Below are positions 1-8,147 of a DNA stretch of 64,000 nt, one piece after another; position 1 is the stretch's first letter, and each line of letters opens with the position of its first letter. The notes under the pieces were generated by a model, which was given only the letters and a program-made list of their open reading frames with translations, was not told the origin of the DNA and searched no databases. Origin of the DNA: Deltaproteobacteria bacterium (GTDB lineage: Bacteria; Desulfobacterota; Binatia; HRBIN30; CADEER01). The DNA is taken from NCBI GenBank assembly GCA_029262455.1, contig JAJCZJ010000047.1, positions 1-64,000 of the forward strand, in the 5' to 3' direction. A program made the translations under genes and the position numbers.

Positions 1-165
1 GGGGGTCGTGTGGGGTCGCAACCCCCCCCCGCGGGCGTTGTCCGGGGCGCGGGGGCGCCCCGCCCTCCCGGCACCCGGCTGCTCCCGTCCGCTTCAATCA
101 AATTGACCCACGACGCCAAACTAGTCTTCGTTGTGTTTCGGGCTCCCTCTTACTAAGCCAGTACG
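1..165. other. Window edge, no gene seen
   Basis: No coding frame is supported here. The first 60 bases are dominated by G and C homopolymers and include a GGGGCG / CGCCCC inverted repeat at 44-61. This is unlike the rest of the window and may be a low-quality assembly end. The promoter of the following hydrolase gene would lie in the more balanced 90-165 part, but no convincing -35/-10 pair was found. Confidence 0.4.
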
Positions 166-1512
166 ATGGCTTTCTATTTTCGTTCGCAGGTCCCAGAAGA
201 CATCGATTCCGTTACCACGATCCGACACGACGACGAGGTACCTGCCAAGCAACTCGGAGGAGACCCCGACGAGTTGGAGAAGGTCTGGGATCTCGTGCTC
301 AGCCTGTACGAATCGGGAATCCAACCCGCCATACAGATCTGCATCCGCCGCCACGGCGAGATCGTGATGAATCGATCGATCGGCTATACCAAGGGCAACG
401 GCCCCAAGGACTCTCCGAACACGCCGAAGACGATGGTCACTCCGGACACGCCTTTCAACATTTTCTCGTCATCGAAGGCGAACACTGCAACCTTGATCCA
501 TCTGCTCGACGAGCGCGGCGTCCTGCACGTCGACGACCCGGTTTGCCACTACATCCCCGACTTCGCCCGCCACGGTAAAGAGTCGATTACGATCAAGCAC
601 CTACTCAATCACCGAGCCGGGATCTCGTCGATCCCAAGTGCCGCGATGAAACTGGACGTACTGAGCGATCCGGCGGCGCTGCTCGAGCTCTTGTGTGACC
701 TCGAGCCGGACACGCGAGCTGGGGGGCGCCTCGCCTATCACGCCATCACCGGGGGTTTCGTGCTCGCAGAAGTCGTGCAGCGGGCAGCCGGGAAGAGTAT
801 CCGCACCGTGATGAACGAGGAGATCGTCAAGCCGCTCGGTTTTCGCTGGATGAACTACGGTGTGCCCAATCGCGACGTCGCGAAAGTCGCCGACAGTTAC
901 TTCACGGGCGCGCGTATCGTTCCTCCGATGACCAGGATGATCCATCGCCTGCTCGGCATGCAGCTTCACGAAGTCACGGAGATGTCGAACGACCCGCGCT
1001 TCCTGACCGCGATCATTCCTTCGGCCAACGTCATCGCGACGGCGGACGAGCTGTCGCGCTTCTACCAGATGCTCCTGAACGGCGGTGAGCTCGACGGCGT
1101 CCGACTGCTGGAGAAGAGAACCGTTCGAAGGGCGACTGCCGAACAGTCCTGGATGGAGCCCGACATGAAACTGTTTGCGCCGATCCGCTACTCGCAGGGT
1201 TTTATGCTCGGAGCCGACTGTGTCAGCGTCTTCGGCCCCGACACCGATAAAGTCTTCGGACACCTGGGCCTGACCAACATCATGGGCTGGGCCGATCCCG
1301 AGCGCCAAATCACCGGTGCCCTCATGACCAGCGGCAAACCGATGATCTACCCGGGCATTTGGAACTGGTACACAATCCCGTGGCAGATCGCGACAGCATT
1401 CGGCAAGGCGCACCCGAGAGCCGCGGGTGGTCGCAAAACCAAGGCCAAAGCCAAGGCCCGCAAGCCGCCCGTGCGTCGCAAGGCGCAGAGCAAGCGCCGC
1501 AACGCCGGCTAG
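166..1512 (+). CDS. Serine beta-lactamase-fold hydrolase (class C / EstB-like) with basic tail
   Basis: Probable serine hydrolase of the beta-lactamase/transpeptidase-like superfamily (Pfam Beta-lactamase), usually esterases or peptidases rather than true beta-lactamases. The SxxK nucleophile motif is S101-S-S-K104, a tyrosine motif candidate is the Y in GGRLAYHA, and a C-terminal HxG-type motif is seen in FGHLGL. There is no obvious signal peptide, so a cytoplasmic location is likely. Length (448 aa) is normal for the family except for the last 30 or so residues, which form a Lys/Arg/Ala-rich tail (KTKAKAKARKPP and beyond) not expected in this family. The substrate is unknown. It stands alone, followed by REP-like repeats. 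Confidence 0.85.
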   Translation: MAFYFRSQVPEDIDSVTTIRHDDEVPAKQLGGDPDELEKVWDLVLSLYESGIQPAIQICIRRHGEIVMNRSIGYTKGNGPKDSPNTPKTMVTPDTPFNIFSSSKANTATLIHLLDERGVLHVDDPVCHYIPDFARHGKESITIKHLLNHRAGISSIPSAAMKLDVLSDPAALLELLCDLEPDTRAGGRLAYHAITGGFVLAEVVQRAAGKSIRTVMNEEIVKPLGFRWMNYGVPNRDVAKVADSYFTGARIVPPMTRMIHRLLGMQLHEVTEMSNDPRFLTAIIPSANVIATADELSRFYQMLLNGGELDGVRLLEKRTVRRATAEQSWMEPDMKLFAPIRYSQGFMLGADCVSVFGPDTDKVFGHLGLTNIMGWADPERQITGALMTSGKPMIYPGIWNWYTIPWQIATAFGKAHPRAAGGRKTKAKAKARKPPVRRKAQSKRRNAG

Positions 1513-1556
1513 TTGCGACGACGCGGCGCTACCCTACTACCCGGCCAAACCCCATC

Positions 1557-1687
1557 GAGGGCGAGGCACCAGCCGAGCCGCGCCTCAATCAAGGAATTCT
1601 TGGGGTCGAGATTCATCGCCGCGGCGACGCCAAAATCGTTCTGCCTCTCCATCGTACCGAACGCGGCTCGGCAGGAGCCTCGCCCTC
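1557..1687. repeat. Inverted pair of REP-like palindromic elements
   Basis: A 26-base unit at 1557-1582 (GAGGGCGAGGCACCAGCC plus GAGCCGCG) recurs in reverse complement at 1662-1687, with two mismatches. The two could fold into one long hairpin with a loop of about 80 bases. Further copies lie at 4001-4026 and 54274-54325. Reading through them gives the GEAPAEP / GSAGASPS-like peptides familiar from intergenic palindromes in many GC-rich genomes. The pair sits between convergent genes (stop of the hydrolase at 1512, end of the minus-strand membrane gene at 1737). Confidence 0.7.
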
Positions 1688-1736
1688 CAGGCTTTTCGTG
1701 ATGGCGACGTTGTCGTAGCGATTTGTTGCGGCTCGG

Positions 1737-2186
1737 CTACTGCGTTTCCTCTACCTCTTCGAGGACGGCGTTGTTGCCCCACAGACAACCGGCGGCAATC
1801 GGCAACAAAGCCGGAACATAGTGAATCGACAAGCGCAGCCAGTCAGCCGCCGAACCCGCATTCGGATGGTCGAGCCACGTAAAGAAGGCTCCGATGTACA
1901 GCGCCACGACCACAAACAGCCAGCCAATTTTGACGCTGCGCACAGCCAGCGCGGGAAGCGCTCCGATGAGAGCGGAGCCACCGAACGCCGCTGCGTGAAA
2001 GCCGAACACCGTAGCAAAGTACCGGCCGACGCCCTGCCCTTCAATCATTGGGCTGCCGGTTAGGTACTCAATCGTCCCACCGATCGACAGCAACGTCGTG
2101 CCGAGAAAGATCAGAGCCAACCACGCGCGGGAACTCGGCAGAGGCCTCGAGACAAAAACTCCAGCGTCGTCGCGTTGCGGCTCCAT
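1737..2186 (-). CDS. Small four-helix membrane protein, unknown function
   Basis: Protein of 149 aa with about four hydrophobic segments: AWLALIFLGTTLLSIGG near residue 20, a second around YFATVFGFHAAAFGG, a third around IGWLFVVVALYIGAFF, and a fourth around YVPALLPIAAGCLWG. The frame stays open upstream to 2483, but that extension is antisense to the strongly conserved flavoprotein gene, so the start was set at the ATG at 2186 (MEPQRDDAG) just before the first helix. It is divergent from the AGPS-like gene. No family was recognised. It ends in an acidic EEVEETQ tail. Confidence 0.65.
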   Translation of the reverse strand: MEPQRDDAGVFVSRPLPSSRAWLALIFLGTTLLSIGGTIEYLTGSPMIEGQGVGRYFATVFGFHAAAFGGSALIGALPALAVRSVKIGWLFVVVALYIGAFFTWLDHPNAGSAADWLRLSIHYVPALLPIAAGCLWGNNAVLEEVEETQ

Positions 2187-2262
2187 CCACCTCAATCTGT
2201 CTGAAAGCTGGCTCGACGCCAAGGGGCCCATACCGACTTGGATTCTCAGCCTAGGGTCTAGT

Positions 2263-3882
2263 ATGACGTTCTCTATGGCCGAGCGACGACGCAAGTTTTG
2301 GGGATGGGGTTGGGAAGACGAAGGCCCCGATGCCGAGCAGCAGGGCGCAATCGCCGACATTCTGAAGCAGCGCTTCGCGATGAAGGGAATCGATGTCCGC
2401 AAGCCGCCGACGGAAGACGAGCTAAACCTCCCCGAGTCCCGCATCAAACCCCCAGACTCGCTGGCAGCACTCTGTTCGACCAAAACTTACGACCGCGCTG
2501 GACATACCTATGGTAAGTCTTACCGCGACATCGTGCGCGCCTTTCGCCGGTCCTACGACCACCCGCCAGACTTGGTGGCCTTTCCGCGCACGGAAGATCA
2601 GATCATCGACCTGCTCGATTGGTGCTCGCGCGACAACATCGTCGCCATACCCTACGGCGGTGGATCGAGCGTCGTCGGTGGCACGGAAGCCTCGCCAAAC
2701 GAGTATCGTCCGGTCGTCTCGATCGATCTCGGCGGGCTCGACCAAGTGCTCGAAATCGACAAGACTTCGCGAGCGGCACGAATCCAGGCCGGCATCTTCG
2801 GACCGGCCCTCGAAGACCAACTCCGCCCCCACGGCTACACCCTGCGCCACTTTCCGCAGTCATTCGAATTCTCGACGCTCGGCGGCTGGATCGCCACCCG
2901 TTCGGGCGGTCACTACGCAACGCTCTACACCCACATCGAGGATTTTCTCGAGTCGATGCGGATCGTCACGCCCACGGGTACGGTGGAGTCGCGGCGGCTG
3001 CCGGGCTCGGGCGCCGGACCGAGCCCCGATCGAATGTTCGTCGGCTCAGAGGGCATTCTCGGGATCGTCACCGAAGCCTGGATGCGACTCCAAGAAAGGC
3101 CACGTTTCCGGGCAAGTACGGCTATAACCTTCGATACGTTTCTAGCCGGCGCGGAAGCTGTGCGTACGATCTCTCAAGCCGGTCTTTTCCCTTCGAATTG
3201 TCGCCTACTCGATGCCGGCGAAGCGCAGACGGCCGGCGCCGGTGACGGTTCGTCCGCGGTCCTCTTGGTCGCCTTCGAATCGGCCGATCACTCGCTCGAT
3301 GCGTGGATGAAGCGGGCGGTGGAATGCTGTCGAGACCACGGGGGCAACGTTCCGGACGACGCGATCAAGACAGTCGAAAAGGCGGAGGGCGCGCGCGGTG
3401 GCGCGGCCGGTGCCTGGCGCAACACGTTCGTCGGCGCCCCCTACCTCCGCGACGCAATGGTGGCGATGGGACTAGTCGTTGAAACCTTCGAGACGGCAAT
3501 CACGTGGGATCGGTTCCCCGAGTTTCACGCCGCGGTGATGCGGGCAACCGAGTACGCGGTCAAGGAGATCTGTGGCAGTGGCAGCGTCACCTGTCGCTTC
3601 ACCCATGCCTACCCCGACGGCCCGGCACCCTACTACTCGGTGATTGCGCCGAGTCGCGCCGATTCACAGCTCGAACATTGGGCCGAGATCAAACAAGCCG
3701 CAGGCGAGGCGATCATCGCAAATGGCGGCACGATCACTCACCATCACGCGGTCGGCCGCGACCACAGACCTTGGTACGACCGGCAACGCCCGGATGTTTT
3801 CGCGCGCGCATTGACCGCGACGAAACGCGAGCTCGACCCATCCAACATTCTCAATCCCGGGGTATTGATCGGCGAGTTGTGA
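2263..3882 (+). CDS. FAD-binding oxidase, alkyldihydroxyacetonephosphate synthase-like
   Basis: Flavoprotein of the VAO/PCMH family closest in motifs to alkylglycerone-phosphate synthase (AGPS), which swaps an acyl for an alkyl group on DHAP in ether lipid synthesis. FAD-domain motifs are visible in order: PYGGGSSVVGG, then FPQSFEFSTLGGWIATRSGGHYAT (split here for reading), and GSEGILGIVTEAW. The C-terminal HHHAVGRDHRPWY and LDPSNILNPGVL match the histidine cluster and terminal motif of AGPS and FAD-linked oxidase C domains. The start is ATG 2263 (MTFSMAERRRKFWGWG), because upstream in-frame residues lack family character; ATG 2275 is also possible. Length is 539 aa. Bacterial homologues are often annotated simply as FAD-binding oxidase, so ether lipid synthesis is inference. 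Confidence 0.85.
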   Translation: MTFSMAERRRKFWGWGWEDEGPDAEQQGAIADILKQRFAMKGIDVRKPPTEDELNLPESRIKPPDSLAALCSTKTYDRAGHTYGKSYRDIVRAFRRSYDHPPDLVAFPRTEDQIIDLLDWCSRDNIVAIPYGGGSSVVGGTEASPNEYRPVVSIDLGGLDQVLEIDKTSRAARIQAGIFGPALEDQLRPHGYTLRHFPQSFEFSTLGGWIATRSGGHYATLYTHIEDFLESMRIVTPTGTVESRRLPGSGAGPSPDRMFVGSEGILGIVTEAWMRLQERPRFRASTAITFDTFLAGAEAVRTISQAGLFPSNCRLLDAGEAQTAGAGDGSSAVLLVAFESADHSLDAWMKRAVECCRDHGGNVPDDAIKTVEKAEGARGGAAGAWRNTFVGAPYLRDAMVAMGLVVETFETAITWDRFPEFHAAVMRATEYAVKEICGSGSVTCRFTHAYPDGPAPYYSVIAPSRADSQLEHWAEIKQAAGEAIIANGGTITHHHAVGRDHRPWYDRQRPDVFARALTATKRELDPSNILNPGVLIGEL

Positions 3883-4000
3883 GTGGAGCTCGATCGGTGT
3901 TGGGTTCGGCGCGCTCCAGGCGGTGATGATCATTCAATCCGCGGCTTCAACCCGCTCGGCCAAACTCCACGGAGGGGAGGCTTGGGCATTGTGATTTTGC

Positions 4001-4026
4001 CCGGCTCGGCAGGAGCCTCGCCCTCC
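4001..4026 (+). repeat. REP-like palindromic element, single copy
   Basis: The sequence CCGGCTCGGCAGGAGCCTCG followed by CCCTCC matches the unit found at 1662-1687 almost exactly. It lies in the 157-base gap between the AGPS-like gene and the 3' end of the FAD monooxygenase gene, that is, between convergent genes, like the other copies. Confidence 0.65.
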
Positions 4027-4039
4027 ACGCAAGCGGGCT

Positions 4040-5248
4040 TCAAACGGTGAGCTCGACCTTGGTTACACCGAAGCGCAGTTCTTTCTGCGATGCCAACCAG
4101 GCGCGCTGTGCCCATGCGTAGCGGCCGAGGCGAGAACCCAGGGTGCGGCCGAGCCACAGGAACAATGGCGCTGCGCGAGTGTTCAAGCCGCGAACATCAT
4201 CGTACTGCAATTTCTGAACTCGGCGAATCTCCGGTTCGCGCTCGTTTTGCACCGCTTTACACGCCGCATCGACCGCTGCGGCATCACCGCTGCGCAGTGC
4301 CGGTACCAGGTGATTCGCCGCGACAATCGCGTCGCGCAGAGCGGCGTTGATACCTTGCGCACGTACCGGCGACATCGGATGCGCCGCATCGCCGATCAGA
4401 AGCGCACCCGGGAAACTCCAGTGACGACAGCGGCCGACGATCACGTCGAGCAAGACCGGATCGGCGATTCCGTCGGCGACCGATCGGATATGCTGGGCGA
4501 GCCATCCCGGGGCCGGCGCAGCCAGCTCCACCGCCCATTCGGCCGACTCGCGCGCCGCGTATGTTCCCTTGCGACGCAACAGGCCGACGTTCATTCGTCC
4601 GTCCCACGAAACATAGGCGATGGCCTGGTGGGTCCGGTTTACCATGAGCAACACATTCGAACTCGCCAGGAGTTGCTCGGGCGCGGGCAACTTGAACCAC
4701 AACACATCGTAGTGCTCCGGGATCAGTTCGAGCTCCGCACCGAGTCGCTTGCGAACCACGGAGGCTCGGCCGTCGCAAGCAATCACCAAATCCGCCGGGA
4801 TCTCCCTCGATCCGTCCGAGCCGTCCACCTTCAACCCGACAACTCGGTCGCCGGCCCAAACGAGATCACGCACCGTCGCCCCGGCCTGAAAAGTGCAGTG
4901 TGATGTAGCCGCCGCTTCGTCCACTACCTTCTGCAGAAACGCCGGCTGCGGGATGATTCGCGGCGCGAGCGGCCCGAGTTCATCGAGCGGCTCCGGAACT
5001 TCCATGATCGACTGACCATCGATGAACATCTGCCATCCGTTCAGACGCCGCCCGAGAATCGATCCCAAAACCGATTCCAAACCCATCGTCCGCAAAGCTT
5101 CGACACCGGAAGGCATCAAAGCTTCGCCGCGAAACACCCGCGCGAAATCGGAGTGGCGTTCGAGCAACGTCACCTCGATGCCCCGCGACGCCAACAGATA
5201 AGAAATCGCGACACCGGCGGGACCCGCTCCTACGACTGCTACTCTCAT
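4040..5248 (-). CDS. FAD-dependent monooxygenase (UbiH/PHBH-like group A)
   Basis: Flavin hydroxylase of 402 aa. The N-terminal Rossmann motif GAGPAGVAISYLLASRG with a following acidic residue (LLERH) binds FAD. A DG motif occurs in VIACDGRASVVRK (residues near 158-170), and the GD motif ALLIGDAAHPMSPVRAQGIN is complete. This is the domain set of group A aromatic and quinone hydroxylases; the substrate cannot be read from sequence. The downstream same-strand position of this gene relative to a hotdog thioesterase (5261-5707, 12 bases apart) suggests a two-gene unit acting on acyl or aromatic CoA-type substrates. The start is ATG 5248. Confidence 0.88.
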   Translation of the reverse strand: MRVAVVGAGPAGVAISYLLASRGIEVTLLERHSDFARVFRGEALMPSGVEALRTMGLESVLGSILGRRLNGWQMFIDGQSIMEVPEPLDELGPLAPRIIPQPAFLQKVVDEAAATSHCTFQAGATVRDLVWAGDRVVGLKVDGSDGSREIPADLVIACDGRASVVRKRLGAELELIPEHYDVLWFKLPAPEQLLASSNVLLMVNRTHQAIAYVSWDGRMNVGLLRRKGTYAARESAEWAVELAAPAPGWLAQHIRSVADGIADPVLLDVIVGRCRHWSFPGALLIGDAAHPMSPVRAQGINAALRDAIVAANHLVPALRSGDAAAVDAACKAVQNEREPEIRRVQKLQYDDVRGLNTRAAPLFLWLGRTLGSRLGRYAWAQRAWLASQKELRFGVTKVELTV

Positions 5249-5260
5249 CTGCGCACTCTC

Positions 5261-5707
5261 CTACGAGGCTGGCGGCTCGACCGGAAAGAATCGACCTTCC
5301 GACCGTGCGAGCAGCTCGCCGTCGCACTCGACACGTCCCTCGACGACGAGGTAGCGCGGACGCTCTTCGAGAACCACTGCTCGAATCATCAGCGGTTTTT
5401 CAACCGGGCACGGCTTCTCGTATCGAACCGACAACTCGCCGGTTACGACATAGGTGCCATGGATGTGATACGACACGGCGCAGCTCACTTCGTCGAGCAA
5501 AGTGGCAACGATACCGCCATGTGCCACGTTCGGCGCGCCGTGAAAGCGATCCGGAATCGAGTAGCGGCAGAGCACGGCATTGCCGTCGCGGTGAAACTTC
5601 AGCTGCAGCCCGTGCTCATTTTTAGCCGAACAGCCAAAGCACCCACCGCCATCGTTCTCGAAATTCAGCTCTTGCCGCTCAAGAAGTTCTTCTGACATCG
5701 CCAGCAC
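5261..5707 (-). CDS. PaaI/4HBT-type hotdog thioesterase
   Basis: Hotdog-fold acyl-CoA thioesterase-like protein of 148 aa. Features seen are the N-terminal CFGCSAKNEHGLQLKF signature typical of one PaaI-like subgroup, the HGG core in NVAHGGIVATLLDEV (helix start with the acidic residue commonly catalytic), and the strand pair TGELSVRYEKPCPVEKPL. It is a soluble cytoplasmic protein. It is the first gene of a minus-strand pair with the FAD monooxygenase. The start ATG at 5707 can be replaced by ATG 5698 (MSEELLERQ). Substrate unknown. Confidence 0.85.
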   Translation of the reverse strand: MLAMSEELLERQELNFENDGGGCFGCSAKNEHGLQLKFHRDGNAVLCRYSIPDRFHGAPNVAHGGIVATLLDEVSCAVSYHIHGTYVVTGELSVRYEKPCPVEKPLMIRAVVLEERPRYLVVEGRVECDGELLARSEGRFFPVEPPAS

Positions 5708-5757
5708 CTTACAAAGGTTGGCGGCGGGAAGGTAGAGGGAGGCACCCTACAGAACTG

Positions 5758-8022
5758 CTAGACCTCGTCGGCTTCGAAGGCTCCGCTGGCTAGCCAGCGG
5801 AGGAGTTCGACGACCGCTTCCGGGTCGGGCACGGAGAAGTCGGCTTCGGTCTGGGTCGCCGGACCGACGCGAATGGATCGCCCCATACCGCGCAACGATC
5901 GGAACGCGTCTTCGTCCGTCACATCGTCACCTACATAAAGAGCGCGGGCGCGCGAAATCCAGTCCACTCCGTGGCGCTGGGCGAGGACGTGCAGGACGGC
6001 ATACCCCTTGTTCCAATCAATTGGCGGCCGGCCCTCGACGATGCGTTTTCCTGTCGTCACCCGCAATTTGTGCCGCCGCAGAATCGCCGCGGCGCGGCGC
6101 TCGCTCGAATTTCGCTCTTTTTCGGCCACCTCGCGAACATGGACCGTGACCGTCGCGCCCTTGCGCTCGACCCACAGACCTTCGACGTCAATCGTGCGCA
6201 ACTCTTTCGACGCCGCCTCGACCTCGGCCTGATATTCGCGCAATGCGTCGTGGCGAAACTCGATCCCCGGGCCCTCGATTTCGAAGCCGTGATTGCCGAC
6301 ATACGTCAGCCCCGGAATCCCGACCATTTCTTTCACGTCGGCCAACGCGCGGCCGGACACGATGACGACGTCGAGATTCGGCGTGCGACTGGCGCGACGC
6401 AACAGGCGCTTTGCCGTCGACGAGAGGACCGCGTTTTCGGGGCGCGCCACGATGGGAGTCAAGGTGCCGTCGTAGTCGAAAAAGAGAACCACCGTCTGTC
6501 GCTTCGCCAACCACGGCTGCAGGCGGCGACGTACGATGTCGGTGCGGCTCTTCGCATGACGAGAACCGGTAGCGGCATCGGCGGCAGCCTCGGCGCTTTC
6601 GACGAAGCGCTGCACCCAACTCTGCACGTTGCGCGTCATCACGCGATGCCGGAGCGCTACCATGCGCGAGCGCCGCTCAGCCTCTGGCATCACCAGGGCA
6701 CGATGAATGGCGTCCGCGACGTGATCGACATCGTAGGGGTTGACCAACACCGCTTCCTTCATCTCCTCAGCGGCACCGGCGAGCTCAGACAAGATCAGCA
6801 CTCCTTGCTGCTCTGTTTGGGCCGCTACGTATTCCTTGGCCACCAGATTCATTCCGTCGCGCAAGGGCGTGATCAGGCCGACCCGCGCGGTCCGGTACAT
6901 GGACACCAGCTCGCGCTGATTAACCGAGCGAAACAAATAACGGATCGGCGACCAGGTGGGGTCCGAGAACCGCCCGTTGACCCGACCGACCATCTCGTCG
7001 ACTTGACGTTTGAGATCTTGGTACTCCTGCACCGACGTCCTCGTCGGAACACACAACTGGGTGAATACCGTGCGCCGACGGTACGTAGGGTAGCGCTCGA
7101 AGAAAACCTCGATGGCCCGCAACCGCTCTAGGATCCCCTTGGTGTAGTCCATCCGGTCGACACTCAGAACCTCCACCTGCGCCTCCGCCTCAACCTGCGG
7201 AATCCCGATCTTCTGCGCCATCCCTTCAAAGAGCGAGTAGTCGATGCCGATCGGGTGCGCCTGAATTGCCGTCGGCTTGCCTTCGAAGTAAACCACGCCC
7301 CGGCTGCGATCGACCGTCGCCCCGAGCAACTGCTCGGCGCAGCTCGTCATGTGGTCGGCGTGTTCTTGAGACTGGCAACCGACCAAGTCGCAGGACAACA
7401 GTCCGCGCATCAGGTGGCGAGCCCACGGCAAGATGCGAAACACATCGTAGGAAGGAAATGGAATATGCAAAAAGAAAGCGACGCGCCGCTTCGGCGCCAT
7501 GCGCCGCAAGTATCTCGGCAGGCGCATCAGTTGGTAGTCGTGCACCCAGACCAAATCGTCGTCGGTGCTCTCTTCTGCCGTCGCTTCAGCGAAGCGTTCG
7601 TTGACCCGCTCGTAAACTTCCCAGCTCGAGCTATCGATCTCCGTGCGTGCCAAGAAGTAGTGCAAAAGAGGCCACAGCGTACGATTAGAAAAGGCGCCGT
7701 AGTAACTCGCCACTTCGCGACGCGACAGCGGAACCGGTCGGTAACGCACCTTGTCCGAGCGCCGGGCCGGAGGCATCATTTCGGCAGCTGACGCAGCGTC
7801 CTCGGTCTCGGCACCCGGCCAGCCGACCCATACACCGCCCCGACGTGCCATCGCGGGGTCGAGCGCGGCGACTAGACCACCTGGGGACCGCTTGAAGCGA
7901 ATCCGCCCTTTCGTGCGCTCGGACGTAAACGGCAACCGATTACTCACCACAACCAGCTGGCCGCCATTGCGATGAATCACTCGTTGATCAATGCTCCGCC
8001 CGTCCTGTTTCCTCGCGCCCAT
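5758..8022 (-). CDS. Fused trehalose-6-phosphate synthase / trehalose-6-phosphate phosphatase
   Basis: Bifunctional enzyme making trehalose from UDP-glucose and glucose-6-phosphate. The N-terminal GT20 (OtsA) domain spans roughly residues 15-475, with VVSNRLPF, SPGGLVAAL, WVHDYQLMRLPRYL, VDRMDYTKGI and DGMNLVAKEYVA motifs. The C-terminal HAD (OtsB) domain spans about 505-750, with nucleophile motif DYDGTLTPI near residue 516, GNHGFEIEGPG, and GDDVTDEDAF. The start is taken as ATG 8022, because the alternative GTG 8031 lies inside the ribosome binding site (GAGAGGTGG). All key motifs are intact, so both activities are expected. It is divergent from the membrane gene at 8148. Confidence 0.93.
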   Translation of the reverse strand: MGARKQDGRSIDQRVIHRNGGQLVVVSNRLPFTSERTKGRIRFKRSPGGLVAALDPAMARRGGVWVGWPGAETEDAASAAEMMPPARRSDKVRYRPVPLSRREVASYYGAFSNRTLWPLLHYFLARTEIDSSSWEVYERVNERFAEATAEESTDDDLVWVHDYQLMRLPRYLRRMAPKRRVAFFLHIPFPSYDVFRILPWARHLMRGLLSCDLVGCQSQEHADHMTSCAEQLLGATVDRSRGVVYFEGKPTAIQAHPIGIDYSLFEGMAQKIGIPQVEAEAQVEVLSVDRMDYTKGILERLRAIEVFFERYPTYRRRTVFTQLCVPTRTSVQEYQDLKRQVDEMVGRVNGRFSDPTWSPIRYLFRSVNQRELVSMYRTARVGLITPLRDGMNLVAKEYVAAQTEQQGVLILSELAGAAEEMKEAVLVNPYDVDHVADAIHRALVMPEAERRSRMVALRHRVMTRNVQSWVQRFVESAEAAADAATGSRHAKSRTDIVRRRLQPWLAKRQTVVLFFDYDGTLTPIVARPENAVLSSTAKRLLRRASRTPNLDVVIVSGRALADVKEMVGIPGLTYVGNHGFEIEGPGIEFRHDALREYQAEVEAASKELRTIDVEGLWVERKGATVTVHVREVAEKERNSSERRAAAILRRHKLRVTTGKRIVEGRPPIDWNKGYAVLHVLAQRHGVDWISRARALYVGDDVTDEDAFRSLRGMGRSIRVGPATQTEADFSVPDPEAVVELLRWLASGAFEADEV

Positions 8023-8147
8023 CCGACCCACCTCTCAACGAGAGACGGACATTAGCCGAAAGAACCGGGCTGCGAAACGCCGGGTGTCTAGAACTCTCGC
8101 GCGGCGCCCGGCTTGCTACCGTCGCGCGGTCTGGCAAGCTGCAGCCC

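Noticed and set aside
2187..2483. N-terminal extension of the small membrane protein
   Set aside because: Antisense to conserved flavoprotein codons and without membrane or family character; start reset to 2186.
5971..7131. 386-aa plus-strand open frame
   Set aside because: It is antisense to the well-conserved trehalose synthase gene and its residues show no family pattern; GC-rich third positions keep the opposite strand open.
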